54,815 bases of DNA from Folioceros fuciformis (lineage: Eukaryota; Anthocerotophyta; Anthocerotopsida; Anthocerotales): contig JBNGIO010005881.1 of assembly GCA_049999805.1 (NCBI GenBank), forward strand, positions 1-54,815, written 5' to 3'. A model generated the notes under the pieces. It was not told where the DNA came from and searched no databases. It was given only the letters and a program-made list of their open reading frames with translations. Positions 21,261 through 33,630 of this stretch are shown here, in pieces. The number at the start of each line of letters is the position of its first letter. The stretch's first letter is position 1. A program made the position numbers and the translations under genes.

Positions 21261-24061
21261 CCCATTCTTTGTGATCAGGTCTACTCAACACCTCTTCATA
21301 GGATTGAGGTTCAATGGGGTCGAAAGAGGTTGCTGCATTGATTGTCACATAGGAAGAAGAAACACGAAAGTCTAGAGCATGGTAATAATTAGGAGGTTGT
21401 CTATGATGAGATGGATACCTTCTAGCTGGTTCTTCAATAGTTGGAGGGTCAACAAGTTCAGCATCTAAGGCAAGTTCAATCTCAATAACTTGTTCTGGAG
21501 GATGGTGATCCTGATGATTGTCAGGTGCATCTGGTTGTGCAAGCTCTGCAGCTGCGTCTTCAAGACCAACAAGTTCAAAACCTGCTGAATCATCAACAAG
21601 ATCATCATCCGGATCATCCCCAGCAACATCCTCAGCAGGAACAACTTGAGTTCCATGATCAGTCTGATCAAAGTGTGAATCTTGAAGCCCTATTGTGTCA
21701 TCATCATCAAGCGGGGGATCCTCGGAAGCTCCCACTGATGCCCAAGTGCTGCCTTCATCAAAAGTAACACTCTTGGCATATATTACTTTATTTTTAGGGA
21801 CATCATAGAGTTTATATGCCTTGATGCCCTCTGTGTAGCCTAACATTAGAAGTTAACGTGCCTTGTTTGATAACTTTTTCCTCTTCTCTTTAGGAACAAA
21901 AGCATATGCTATACACAACCAAAGGTGCGCAGGTGAAGAATGGATGGCTTGCGCCTCGTGAAAGCTTCATACGGGGTAAGTCCAACAACTGAAGTTGTGG
22001 GCAATCTATTTTTAAGATAAGTAGATTCATAATGGCTTCTGCCCAATATGGCGGAGGGAGCTGAGAATGATGTAGAAGAGAAGATGTCATCTCCTGCAAC
22101 GTTAGATTAAGACGCTCAACAGCTCCATTTTGATGTGGAGTGTAGACTATTGTGAGCTGGCGACCAATGCCCTCAGCCAAATAGTAATCCTGAAACTCAT
22201 TTGAGGTAAACTCTCCCCCGTTGTCTGATCTTATAGTTTTAAGTTGCTTTCCAATCCATCTTTCAACATACTTAAGGTCATCCTTAAGTGAGTAAAGCAT
22301 TCACTCTTCTGCTTCAAAATGTAAGTAGTAACAAACCTCATTTTGTCATCTGTAAATGTCAGGAAGTATTTACCACCACCAATGGACTCCTGTGAGAGAG
22401 GTCCACACAAATTTGTATGGACAAGTTCCAAGACATCCGAAGCCCTATGCGGTGCCTTGTTTTTAAAGGCTGCTTGATGTCTCTTTGAAAGAACACAGGA
22501 TTCACACAAAGGAAGTGGTACCAGAGGCCCTATATGCCCATGCTGGTAAAGATCGCTTATAGCTAGTTTTTGTAACTTTGCTGAATGTGGATGGCCTAGT
22601 CGTGAGTGCCACAATTTTGACTTTTCTATTTGTTGTGTAGACGCAGTAGTTGCACCCTTTGTCAAGTTTAAGAATGGTAAGTTACTGTCTGTGTGGAGAC
22701 GAAACAAGTCTCTATCTGATGACCCATAGGTAAGTACTTTATTATGATTAAAAGCATCTAGTACTTGACATTCTGTTTGAGTGAATAAGATGTGACAGTA
22801 ATTATCAACATTCAGCTTTCTGACTGAAATGAGATTTCGTGTCATATCAGGTACGTAGTAGACGTCATGGAGTACTAACACATTTCCAGATGGAACTAGC
22901 AGGTCTATTGTGCCAAGACCAAGAGAGACTAGGGAGTTATCATCACCTAGGTATACGTACTGATCCTTAACTGTTTTGTACATTTGAAACGCTCCTCTGT
23001 CTAAGTAAATGTGGGCTGTAGCCCCTGTGTCTAAGTACTAATCAATGTTATGCTTAACATTTGTATTTGTTGATAGGCAAGCAGGGGACAAGAATGAACT
23101 TGTTGCAAACACTATTGTACCGACTGTGAGGGCAGATGGGGTTGGTTGCTTCTTCACAACCATGTGAGTCTTAGCATTGGTTGAACCCTCCTTACGAGGA
23201 ACACCAGCTTGCTTTTTCCGGCACTCACGCTCCCAGTGACCAGGTAACTTGCACCAGTTGCAGTTTCCTATCCTTTTTGGTTTTCTCCAGGTGGCTCCTC
23301 ATCCTTGTGAGCCACCAACTCTTGAGGTACTGCCCCCACCCCTATTGTAGGGTCTTCCTCCTCCACATCCTCTGTTGGATGTATAGAGGGCTTGCTGTTT
23401 ACCAGAACGTTTATTATAATACTTTGTTGCTTCCTCTTGTAGTAATGCTCCCACTAACTCTGCAAAGGTGGTTTCTGGAAGGGAAACATTTGAATCCTTT
23501 GCAAGTTTCTTAGTTTGGAGTCTGGAAGCATTACAGGAGGTCACGAAAGGTGACCAAGAGTCTAGTAAGGATATGAGGAAATAAAGTGTAAGTGTATCAT
23601 CCTTTATAACCTCGTTTGAAGCACTTTCCGGCCTAGACACAAGTGTTCTGAAATGTCCAAGATGCTTTACGATAGATTCTCCATTTTTCATTTTGCAAAG
23701 CTATCATCTGACTTGTCTGATTGCTGCTTGCAGACAGGTCTTGAAGTCTGGACCAGATTTCTTTTGAACTTGTACATCCCAAAGTCTGTCTTAACATCTC
23801 TAAGGTAAGACCACTTTGGATCAGGAACATGGCTACTTCATCTTTTGCATCCCATGCATCCTGTAACTTTCTGTCAGCAGTTGTGGGTGGAGTGGAGACA
23901 ACTGGGGGCTTATCATCCCCAATAACTACCTTCCAAAGTTTCTTATTCTGTAAGGCTCCCCTCCTTCTGATTACCCATATATCGTAATCTTGCCCACCAA
24001 ACCTGTCTTTCTCTTTGAACCCTTCCCCACCTAGACTGGATGAGGTAACTGCTGCTGCCAT
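21247..24061 (-). pseudogene. Copia-F gag-protease-integrase
   Basis: Gag starts at the ATG at 24061 and changes frame near 23690. The zinc knuckle C-N-W-C-K-L-P-G-H-W-E-R-E-C (near 23267-23219) is intact. The protease has D-T-G-A-T-A-H near 23020, directly after a stop. Pre-integrase (W-H-S-R-L-G-H, C-E-S-C) is complete. In the integrase the first catalytic position reads H-T-N-L-C-G-P, Asn replacing Asp. R-S-D-N-G-G-E-F and N-G-A-V-E-R keep the other two. Frame changes occur near 22290 and 21990. The linker and the beginning of RT (E-W-E-K-A-I-Q-S) end at the tail-to-tail junction. Confidence 0.87.
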
Positions 24062-24405
24062 TTTTCTCTTTTGTATCTTGGGTTCGCTACACCCAATATA
24101 CTAAGATTCTATGATGGTTGTTGCAGGGGCTAGAAAGACTCAAGACTTCAGACACATGATGCTCATGCAGCATAGTCAAAGAATATTGACAACATTAGAC
24201 AGTCTGTCAGCTGCAAGTACAACTACTGACTCCTGTTCTTGTATTCTATTGATTATTCTCTGATTTCTAATCTCCCACTTTTTGAAAGCATATACAGAGC
24301 AAGAAGGACATGAATTTGGACTTCCAAACATACGATTCTTATTTGTTTTCTTGGCGTTCTTACAGGCTACACCCCTAAGGACAGGGTTAGTAAGCAAGGC
24401 TGGCT

Positions 24406-24917
24406 TCAACAACATAAGAAGTTTGAAATCCAATGACCTATCTGCTCTTGTAAGTCTCTCAAGTCTACACTAGTAGCAGACACCTTTTGTGTAATGCTGC
24501 TAAAACGTGTATCCACATGTTGCTGATGTGATTCAATTTTGTTCACTAATTGTGCAACACTGGCAGGTGGTGATACATGTGTTGTTAGAAAGCCTCTGTG
24601 GTGACCATTCCCATCAAAAGCCCTCTGAACACGCACGTTTGGGAGATTATCAGGGTTTCGAGGTGGAAGGGCAATACCAAGTGGCGCTGATCAGGATAGA
24701 GTGCTTCAATCAAGGTATTGAAGGATTCTCTTACTTCAAGAGCGAGCACAGGCTGATTTTGAGTTCTGGCAATTCATTCAGTTGTATGTTGATGAAGTTG
24801 CTTAGCAACTGTGTTTCTTGCAGCTTGTGCTCCTTGCCCCCTATGGCGATTCTGGTGTTGTGGAATTTGCTCAGCAGGGCGAAGCTGCCACTGGTGCCTG
24901 TCCAGGCGATTGGCCAT
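24406..24917 (-). pseudogene. Copia-F leader frame upstream of gag
   Basis: On the minus strand an ATG at 24917 opens a Gln/His/Arg-rich frame. After one stop and a frameshift near 24660 it continues in a charged helix (N-K-I-E-S-H-Q-Q-H-V and L-R-D-L-Q-E-Q-I) ending near 24406. It lies between the primer-binding site and gag, as in the other Copia copies here. The helical part looks like a coiled coil. No known domain. Confidence 0.5.
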
Positions 24918-25256
24918 TCATCAGGCCAGATCTTGTGTTGTTAAATGTTTTCTTTTGACATTGTATTTTGTATAAAATGTTTCTGGCAATCTACCTACAG
25001 ATTAGGTAGTTGTCCTAGCACATTTCTTCTGAAATTGCTCAAATAGCAATTCAGGAAAGACGCGTCGGGATCACTTCCTTAATTTGCCAGGAATTGCATC
25101 AATTTCTTTATAAATATACAACACAAATTATATTCTTTAAGTTTTTGGTTTCTTGATCAAGAAAATATTTTTCTAGATAAAAAAACTATATTAAATACAT
25201 TTTTTTAAATGCATTTTACAAAATATGCATTAATCAAAATGCAACCTGCATATTTT

Positions 25257-25479
25257 GCTCCGATACCATTTTTGAATAAATAGAAAATGCAGATTAATAA
25301 CAATATTAATTGTATTACATTGTATCACTCTATATGTAAAGAATACACACACTAATTAAAGTTCGTAATCGTTTAAGTAGAAACCAAAAGCCACGCTTTT
25401 ACGAAAAGACGTAACCCTAATGAAACACTATGACCTTTTAAAATAACTTAACAAATTAACCCTAATCATGATTCCAACA
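25257..25479 (-). repeat. 5' LTR and primer-binding site of Copia-F
   Basis: On the minus strand the LTR runs TGTTGGAATC...TTATTCA (207 bp, 25479-25273). Four bases later comes the primer-binding site TGGTATCGGAGC (25268-25257), complementary to tRNA-Met. The segment is AT-rich with no coding. Its partner LTR was lost with the 3' end. It is as long as the solo LTR at 1069 but differs in sequence. Confidence 0.75.
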
Positions 25480-25499
25480 GATCTATTCCTTTAGTGAGG

Positions 25500-26393
25500 A
25501 ACCAGTCCTGGAATAGGTCAAAGGTTTCACTTGAAGGTGCATGGTGGATGTGCAGGCATAACACAAGTAATCATGTGTGACACATGGGTAATAGAGGGCA
25601 CCACCAATAGATGGCACTTGTATCTTGCCTGATATATTAGCATGTACGAGCTCAAGGACATCCTTTGCCCTGTATGACGGTACATGGGGAAAAGGGTGCT
25701 ACTTGTGATGGGCTATAATGCAAGCCTTACAAGAAGAGAGATCTACAAAATAGCGAGGTAAAGGTTCCTTATGACATTCATGTAGAGACATATATACCAA
25801 TTTGTGTTTGTTTACGTGACATAGCCGAGCATGCTAGAGGATTGCTAACTTTTGTGTGTGTGCGGATGCCATGCCAGCCACTTGCTTATGTGTAAAGACA
25901 TCAAGCCTATAGAGATCATTTTCAAGAACTCCACAAAAGACATCGGGTCTATGTTTCTAAAGAATAAACAAGTATCCTCTGTAGCCTTCATGTGGTAAGT
26001 CCTCAATTGCATTGACTTTCTTAGAGACATCAAATTCTTAGCCATAGATGGCACATAAAACACATCTTGCAAGGTCAGAATGGATCCATCATGAAGACTG
26101 AATTTACGGATACCTTGTCCTTGTATTTGCAAACTCAATTTGTTTTGCTCACCACCCAATACTACCACGATTAGTGAGGATTGGCGTGAATCGAGGATAT
26201 AGAACTGATCTTTGTCTTTGCATATGTGCAAGGTTACATCGGAGTCAAGATACCAACTACCCTCTTTGTGCACAAAACGGGCAAGGCAAACAATGAGGAT
26301 AATCATTGTTGGTTTAGTGTCACTTGACTGTTTGTCCTCGATAACAACATTCGTAGTGCTTTTGGTAGCATGTTGAGGTTCTTCAGCTTTCAA
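25500..26393 (-). pseudogene. Copia-G: protease-integrase scrap
   Basis: The minus strand reads a decayed protease (W-Y-L-D-S-D-V-T-L-H-I-C, with the active Gly lost) and a pre-integrase region, then fragments of integrase interrupted by stops to about 25500. It is closest in wording to Copia-D (for example Y-V-P and K-N-L-M-S). No LTR is recognised. It lies beside the outer edge of the Copia-F LTR and may be the site into which F inserted. Confidence 0.7.
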
Positions 26394-26395
26394 AT

Positions 26396-26545
26396 AGATA
26401 CTTAGATGGGATCCTTGGAGGGAAGGAGCTTAGTTTAGTACTTAGATATGATTTGTGAAGGGAAGAATCTTAGATAGGTACTTAGATAGAATGGGATCCT
26501 TAAAGAGAAGAAGCTCAAATCGATAGGTAGGTGGGATCCATGCCC
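26396..26545. repeat. Imperfect short tandem repeat (about 45-bp unit)
   Basis: About three degenerate units share TACTTAGAT followed by GGGATCCTT and a purine-rich GAGAAGAAGCT-like end. Divergence between units is considerable. No coding potential is seen. Confidence 0.5.
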
Positions 26546-27262
26546 TTACCATGGTACAAGTTGTTAAGTAAATGTGGACATTTGTCTTTAGAGTCATCTG
26601 AAGAATTCTTTTACGATCCTCTATAGACAGAATTTTCTTTAGCTCAAGCAAGATTCAATGAAAAAAAAATCATAATTATGCAAAAAATATACATATTATA
26701 ATTTTTGTAAAAAGTTATGTTAAATATTAAATATTATGTTAAATTTATTATGAAAGAATATATATATTATTCTAGTAACAAACCAAGTCAAGGATGTACA
26801 AACTTGTCACTTTTTTTCATAGACCACAAGGCACCCAAAAATGAGTCAATTGGAAATGGTCTAAATAAGCAAATTATTTCTAGTTTAATTAGGGTTTAGG
26901 GTTTCTAAAACCCGTAGACAATATATTATACGATGTATGTTCACCCTTCTCTTGAAGTTGAAGGCTAACGTGCTCTCTTATAACTCTTGATTACACTTAA
27001 TCTCATAGATGATTGTAGAAGGAAATAATGCTTTGGGCATTGAAGATAGAACCATACATCTACATGAAGGCACAAGAAAAAGGAAGCTACTTGGATAAAA
27101 TGTTCTTGTCATATAACACATGATATTAAGCAACACATGTATAAGCCCACTTTTTTTCTGTAAAAAATACATATAAATCTTCTATATTTATAGTGCAACA
27201 TAAATATCTTTTAATGCTACCAAGCTTTACGCTTTTTCTTTCTTTCTATCTCCTTTTCACCT
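26546..27262. other. AT-rich intergenic DNA downstream of the reductase gene
   Basis: Strongly AT-rich sequence with homopolymer runs and no frame of interest. It is the 3' flank of the fatty acyl reductase gene and probably holds its transcription end signals. Confidence 0.5.
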
Positions 27263-30200
27263 TTAATTGTCAAACCTACCTTTCATCACATGTTGTCGTA
27301 ATCCTGGCACATGAATAGTGAATAAATAGTGGTACCAATCAATGTTGCGCACATCAAAGCAGAATTTAACTTGTTCCTCTGGAGATAGCTCATTGTAAAG
27401 GTTCAAACTGTTGGTGATATCAAATCTGCCCAGGCACCAATTACTAACTTAGAAACTTTGGAACAACAAAGCTTAGCATATCACGAAGTGAAAATCCACA
27501 GAGCGGCTGCGCTTCTCTCACCTTCCTTGGTAAAAAGTATACGGCTCATAAAGAGCAGCCAAGTGCTCAAACTTCTCCGACGACTTTTTGAATCTCCCAA
27601 GGCGATACAAGTACGTCTCTCGCTTCTTGGCAGATGCTAGCGACCCCAAAATTTCAACCCACTTTTTCCAGATGTACCTCAGCTGGGAACATGGTTACGA
27701 CGGTCTTAGTTCAAGGGAGAGAGCAGAGCTACAAAGGATATTGGACCAGTGCGCTGTCAGCGCTGAAAGGGTGCAGAAGAAACTCCTAAAGGTTCCGTCT
27801 CAATTAAGTTTTGTGTGTTACCTGAAGTGGCAAAGTGAAATTGAGATAGAGGAATATCTTGAACAACATGAGGTTGGGAATGAAGTGTATTGGCCTGATC
27901 TTCACCTTGGCCCCGTCACTGGTGAGTAGAGGATCCTTGGTAAAATATTCATACAGAATGTTGGCAAGTCGGCCCAAACTCAATGGATTGACGACGGATG
28001 ATGCCACTTGATAAATTGCCAGCCCAGGTTGACGGCTGTGCTTCACCATTGCTGCAAGGATTGCGTTTACAACCATATCGCAAGGGACCTGCAGGCATAA
28101 CGCTTTAATGCGATCGACAGATTCAGAACTTCCATGAGTTCGGAGAGAAAGCACGTACCACATCCAAAACGGCCTCGCGCTGAGCAAGAAAGCCTTTCAG
28201 CTGGCCTTTGCCGTAACCTGTGATAACTGGATCCATCATTCTGTGGAGACATGACAGAGAAAAGAATTGTGTGATCCAGGCCGGTGGCTTCGCAGAATCA
28301 CGCTCGTCACTCAAAAGGGGTGTTGTCTTTGTGTAAATGAACGGGTTCCGAGGGACGCCCTAGTTAGAAGTACTCACCGATGCCCTTCCATCCAGCCTGG
28401 GAATGGTTCAGAAAGAGTGCTCTCCACAACACTTGGCCGAATTATAGCAACTGGGATACTACCTCGCCCCTGATCTATGAGCATTTCACCCATGGCCTTG
28501 GTGAACACGTATGTGTCCTGCCACCCAAAAGTCCTGGCTCTGCATGGTACATGGATACGAGGACTGCAAGTTAACACTGCACTGACATTTCTATACAGTC
28601 AGGCCTATGCCTACGATATGGTTGCAGGTGCACAAAAGTTCAGGGAGTACTCACCTTTCCAGCCCTAAATCTGTCATCACTTTCGTCATGACAGTCTCAC
28701 TCTCGGCATATTGCAGGTCATCAAGGAATCTGTTTGCATCCTCAAGTTCCTTTTCAAGATCAAGCGCGGGAGCATCGTCTCCAAATTTCTCCTTGGCAAT
28801 ACTATCCCCCATCCTAAAGGGCATTTCAGGCGTTCTACCTTGCCTGGTGCCGTTGACGAATGCTGCGGGATGAACCCAGCGTTGTTCGTAAGCCCTTGAA
28901 GCTGTAAATCGATCCTTGGCATTTCGCCATGTTCTTCTGTTCATAACTACAAACTCAGGTACGAGGGGGAGGAGCTGGGAATGTTCACCTGTAGAAACAT
29001 GCAGAAACATTTGTAGGCGTGCGCAGCGTTTTCCAAATTCAAGAACTCTATTTGGTCCGAGGGTATTGATGTTCAAGGCTGTGTCGTATCTGCATGCAAG
29101 GAGTGTAGTTGGTTCAATTTCAATCTTCACCAAATGTCACAACAATCTCTCAAAGTTAGGATGGATTTCAGCAGCTGGAACGGTGGCGAAGACTTGAGAT
29201 ATCACCGTGCATCGAAGTTGGTATTGGCTGCAGAGTTGACGATTATATCCACCTTGGCCGAGACCTGAGTGGCCAGGCTTTGGTCCATCCCAAGGCCCCT
29301 GCTAGTGATGTTGCCAGGTACGAGCGTGAGCTTGCTTTCCATGAATTCCTGGAAGCCGTCGCCGTGTCTTTTCCGTAGCACCTCAAACAGCCCCGAATTT
29401 ATGACCTTGAGTAGCAGAAGTTTCATAGAGCGAGAGTGAGTTTCATGAATAATGTAGCCCCATGTGGAATGAAGTGGCTGTCATGCGCGTACCGTCGGCT
29501 AGCTACAGCAAATTAATGTTGAGAGAGGAGGAGAAAGAGGTGCAACACAAATTATCGCACTCACATCATCTTGCAACCTCTGTTCAGGCTTCTTGTTGCG
29601 AGGCTGGATGAGCAGGTATAGCTGTCCGACATCTGGCTGCTCCCTCAGGATTTTCTCCACAAGCACTGTGATCAAGACCGAGAAGGAAAGGAAGAAAGTA
29701 AGCATACATACATGCCTTTCGTCTATTGTCAGCGTTTTGATTTATCTATTGTAATACAGTAGGCACTCTAGTTGGGGATGGCTGCCGCCAAAACACACAA
29801 CACATTGAGGGACCGACCTTTGGCAAGGAACCCAGTGGCACCAGTGACAAAAATATGTTTGCCTTTGAGAAAGGTGACGATGCCCAACCCGGCCTTGGTT
29901 TGAGAAACATCTCTTGACAGCATGTCGGCTTCAGAGAAGTGAGGCAGTCTATGGCCAACGCGCAACAATTGGATCGCCCCGTTTTCCACATCAGGTGCCG
30001 GTAGAGGCGTTCCGAGCGCTGCATCTCGTTTCAAGGCGGTCGCCTGACGAGGGGAGGTGATGCGGGCGCCGCCGCTGCCCTTGCCCTCCTCTTCTCTGGT
30101 ACCACCTGTGCCAGCAGCGCTGATAGCGCCACTACTATTTGTACCAACTTCAGCCTGAGGCGCACTCAACTTCCGGTGTTGCAAGCGCCGAGCGTGAACG

Positions 30201-30343
30201 GGACGCTGCTGCATCCAGCCGGGCCGGGCCCAGGCGCAATAATTTCCAGGCAACGCAACTGCAACTTTGCACTTGCGTCTGACGTGGATCGGGTCAGTAG
30301 ATGGCAATGTCACCACCAGAGTGTTGTGGAACACTTCATCCAT
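27263..30343 (-). CDS. Fatty acyl reductase, MALE STERILITY2/FAR2-like (10 exons)
   Basis: Reduces a plastid fatty acyl thioester to a fatty alcohol, by analogy with MS2/FAR2 enzymes that feed sporopollenin or cuticle synthesis. Exons on the minus strand: 30343-29818, 29665-29565, 29405-29206, 29089-28989, 28862-28655, 28539-28378, 28240-28159, 28088-27822, 27682-27522, 27425-27263. All introns have GT...AG ends and the phases add up to 657 codons. The first 155 or so residues are poorly conserved and could hold a plastid transit peptide. The Rossmann motif V-T-G-A-T-G-F-L-A lies at about residue 166-174. The catalytic Y-x-x-x-K is Y-V-F-T-K, in the exon at 28539. The C-terminal FAR domain contains Y-E-P-Y-T-F-Y and I-P/V-P-G-L-R-like motifs before the stop. 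No lesion is seen. The start is the first ATG of the exon, but the frame is open a little upstream. Confidence 0.93.
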
Positions 30344-32047
30344 GACTGCTGATGAACTCAGCTGGCTGGGCCGGGGCCTCGATCGACCAACTGCCTAAGC
30401 TTGTGAACAAAGAATTGTGTTGAATCCGAAATGTGAAGGAACAGATGCTGCAAGATAGCGACTCTCAGAGTTAGGATCCCTCTGGCCTGATAGATGCTTC
30501 CCACAGGATATCAGGCTTGTCTGCAATGTGGAAACCAATATCAGAAGAGTATGGATCGTCAGAGTAAAAAAGGTAACGATGCTAGCTTCTAAGGGCGTGG
30601 CGGCATGCCAGGATTTGGTTTTACACTTACAAGTAAGGCGCCAGACGAACGCTCAATGTTCACCACTTCTCCCGGAGAGGTATGGCTAGCACTGTCCACG
30701 CCTGCTGGAGCTAGCCTTGACCTCCCTACAGGCTATCGTGCCTATGTGCACGCCACGCCTACAATGTGGACTGGCTTTTAGTGTGGGTGGCAACTTGGTC
30801 GCAGCAATACATGTTGTTTGTACACGCAGCTGCTGCTGCTGGTGCACAGCTACACCAGACCAAGGACGGATTTTCCCATGACGGAGAAATCCGTCCTTAG
30901 TGTCCTTAAATAGACGCAGACTACAGCTATGCAGGCCTGCCAAGGTTGCCGCCACAACAAGAGTATGGAGTCAAGTAACTAGACGATGTTAAACAAGAAC
31001 CAAGAAAGTCATGCGAGGCTCTGTGAGCTGAGCTCGGGCAGTGATGGCGGGAGCAGCCTGGGATGTATCATATATATGGTACTACTAGCTACCTTCTCAG
31101 GAGGAGGGGTTCGAATTCCTGGGGTAGCCTGCGAAGCCCGTTGCCATTGGACGGCCGTGATGAACTCTCATACATCATCCCACATACCGTGGACGGCACT
31201 GGCCCGTCGGATAGACCTCCTCCAGAACAAAGCTACGCAGATTCATCACGTTAGCTCCACTGAACTCTACAGGCGTCCGTCAGCATCAGAAGGCGCTTAA
31301 AGGCGAACAAGGGGGCCGCTCCGCAGGCACGACGTCGAATTCATCAACTTGGTAGTGTACAGCGGCAAGTTGAGAGAGAAAGAGTCATGTGCCTGCCTTG
31401 ACATGAATGAAAAGGTGGCCACTCCCACTTTCCTTTTGTTAGGTTGAGGGAGCCGTGGTGATGACAGCTACATCTACCTGAATGTTCTTCCGTGTACATG
31501 AGGGGAGCGATAAAAGACGCAGACCTGGCCCGGAGGACGACATGCAATTCCACTTCGAAGTCCAGTCAGTATCAAGAGGAAGTGGCTCAGCGGACGCAAG
31601 ACAGGCAGCCAGGAGCAGCTAGACCTGCTCCCCCGCTCCTCACCAATTCCTCACCAAGTTAATACTGGCCGCTAACCATGCTACCCTCACCGCCCGCCAC
31701 AGTGTGATTACATGTCCTTCTCCACCAGTCATTCTCGTGAAAGAAAGTGTTGATGGTTGAGGTTAGCTAGCCGGTGGCGACAACCCCAGACCCCAGACAC
31801 TGGCCGGAGACAGCTCATCTTACTACGGGCACAGACATGAGACCAGTGTTATCTCTCTTCTCAAGGGCAACCTTCGTCTGGCCCCACTTGTGCGACGTCA
31901 GTGTATCCAGACGCTCACAGAGTGGATCCTAGCAACGCACTGGCTTTATCTCTCGTATCATATTGTCCGCTTCCACTAACCTAACCTCCATTCCTGAATG
32001 CAAGGCTGCCGGAGCGTCGATGCCCTGGGCCTCTATGCCCTACAGAT
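30344..32047. other. Intergenic region between the reductase and the transferase
   Basis: No frame resembles a protein family. It includes the promoter of the reductase (right of 30343) and the 3' flank of the transferase gene (left of 32048). A perfect hairpin at 30862-30898 is listed separately. I see no transposon remnant. Confidence 0.55.
30862..30898. other. Perfect 12-bp inverted repeat (hairpin)
   Basis: AAGGACGGATTT at 30862-30873 is the exact reverse complement of AAATCCGTCCTT at 30887-30898, with a 13-nt loop. It lies about 520 bp upstream of the reductase start codon. It could be a regulatory palindrome, a small transposon footprint or chance. Confidence 0.75.
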
Positions 32048-33630
32048 CTAACCCACTGGCCCGATTGCAAGCGCTCTGGCACCCTCGCGCAGAGGTGTGT
32101 CTTCGCACAGCGGCACTGTTCTCCAAAACTTGAAACGTGATAGAGGCTCCTCCACCAAACCGTTGTCTCCTTCTGTTACCCACGTCAACACGACCGCAGG
32201 GAATGAGACAATCTACACATGGAGCCTGACGCTGTAAACGGAACGACTTTTTCTACCCACCTTCGCCTCCCCGCTCCACGCAAATGGAGGCATAAACATC
32301 TACACTTGGCTCAAACAGCACCAACTGCCATGGCGATGGCAATCCTGATGAAGCACTCCTCAACGCCGAATCGTGCACATCCAAAACAATTTCTTGAGCC
32401 TGCCACAACACTGTTTTTCTTCACGTGTTTCGCTAGAAACCTGAAAGCAGACATCACACACCCTATCCCATATTACCTCCCCACCCCACCCCCGTACCTC
32501 TGCATGAACGCCAATTCCCGTTGCCCTCTCCAATTGCTCACATGCAACCTGTGAGGATTTTAGCCAAACACTAAACCCTTGAAGAGGTGTGGCACTTATG
32601 CCTCTCCCTACAGCTTTCACGTACGCTTCCTGTTCCACAAACTACCCTTGTCATCACAGGAATTGTGGAAAGCCAAGGACCAGAACAAGCAAGAGCATCG
32701 ACTCGCAACTTTGAGCGTCCACAGCTGGAGAAAAGAGAGCCGCCGCTCCTCAGAATCGCACATCTTTTCAAGCCATCCAGCTTCCGCTCTGGAAAACTTC
32801 CGCCGGGCAAACGTCATCAAGTCTGTTGACAATGCCCTGCCCTTATGCTCTACGTCCACCCCGATCTGCAACAGCCGTGGGCATATGTATCATTCCCCGT
32901 GCAAACCGTACAGTAGCCCAGAACAAAGGGCGGGAGCAGCTTGAACATTACAGCAGAATCCACTGTCACAGCACACGCAACCAAAGACCGAGTGTGGGAT
33001 AGATTAAAGCGCAACGGCGACGCACTCCGACCACCCCAGCCCGCTGTTGTTGATCCCACAGGCCATACGACCTGCCAAAAATGCAGACCACAACGTACGC
33101 TTATGCATATGAAGTACGTCACGGCCACAAACAAAGCTTCCAGGGCGATCCAGACAGTCATGTACACCTCGGGCTTCCCATACTTGTTCTTGACAAACTT
33201 GAGCGAAGCAGGATCCACAGAACCACCCGTATCTGCTGCAACCAGCGTCTCAGACCCAGGACAAAGAAAACCAGCACTAAAAACGCCCTGGAACACATAC
33301 ATACATCTGGCAATAGTCGTGCGCACGAGCATGCGAGCCAGCAGGTGCTCTTTCCGTGACTTGGCGGTGGGTGCTTCTGTCAATTGCTCCTGCTCCTGGG
33401 GACTAAGAAATTCTTCATACGCTTTCAGTAGGTTTGCATCGTGGACTTGGTCTGAGAAGACACACCAGAAATGCACCTCCCTGTTGCAAACAATGCATCA
33501 AATCACGACAAACGCGAGTGGTAAGTGCATCCACAAGCACCAAAGTCAGCGCCGTGTTCCAGGGGCTACCCTACCGCGGGATAGGAGGTGGACGGATTAA
33601 ATGCGAACCCCAAAGAGGACGCGGCTGCAT
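32048..33630 (-). CDS. 4'-phosphopantetheinyl transferase, Sfp type (8 exons)
   Basis: Transfers the phosphopantetheine arm of coenzyme A to a Ser of acyl carrier proteins. Exons: 33630-33575 (tentative), 33480-33305, 33232-33168, 33071-32952, 32865-32710, 32629-32549, 32399-32261, 32172-32048, totalling 305 codons. Family marks are R-M-L-V-R-T-T, K-F-V-K-N-K-Y-G-K-P-E, F-N-L-S-H-T, the metal-binding G-V-D-V-E, W-T-L-K then E-A-Y-V-K-A-V-G-R-G, and a C-terminal W-Q-L-V-L-F-E region. The metal ligands Asp and Glu and the W-x-x-K-E-A motif are intact. The splice site before exon 3 offers a tandem CAG-CAG acceptor. The first exon is supported only by phase and plausible wording. If it is wrong, translation would start at 33476. 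The W-T-L-K donor (GTTGCG) is weak. Plastid or mitochondrial targeting cannot be judged. Confidence 0.88.

Larger units (their letters stand above)
21247..25479 (-). mobile_element. Copia-F: Ty1/copia retrotransposon on the minus strand, 3' end lost
   Basis: Reading leftward: 5' LTR (25479-25273), primer-binding site (25268-25257), leader frame, gag, protease, integrase and the start of the RT region. It breaks at 21247-21260 against Copia-E. RT, RNase H and 3' LTR are absent. The lineage differs from Copia-C and Copia-E (protease D-T-G-A-T, different LTR). Confidence 0.88.

Noticed and set aside
28607-29197. Plus-strand frames across the reductase
   Set aside because: Antisense shadows of well-supported reductase exons.
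32941-33600. 219-codon plus-strand frame
   Set aside because: It is the antisense shadow of the phosphopantetheinyl transferase exons, which carry all the family motifs.
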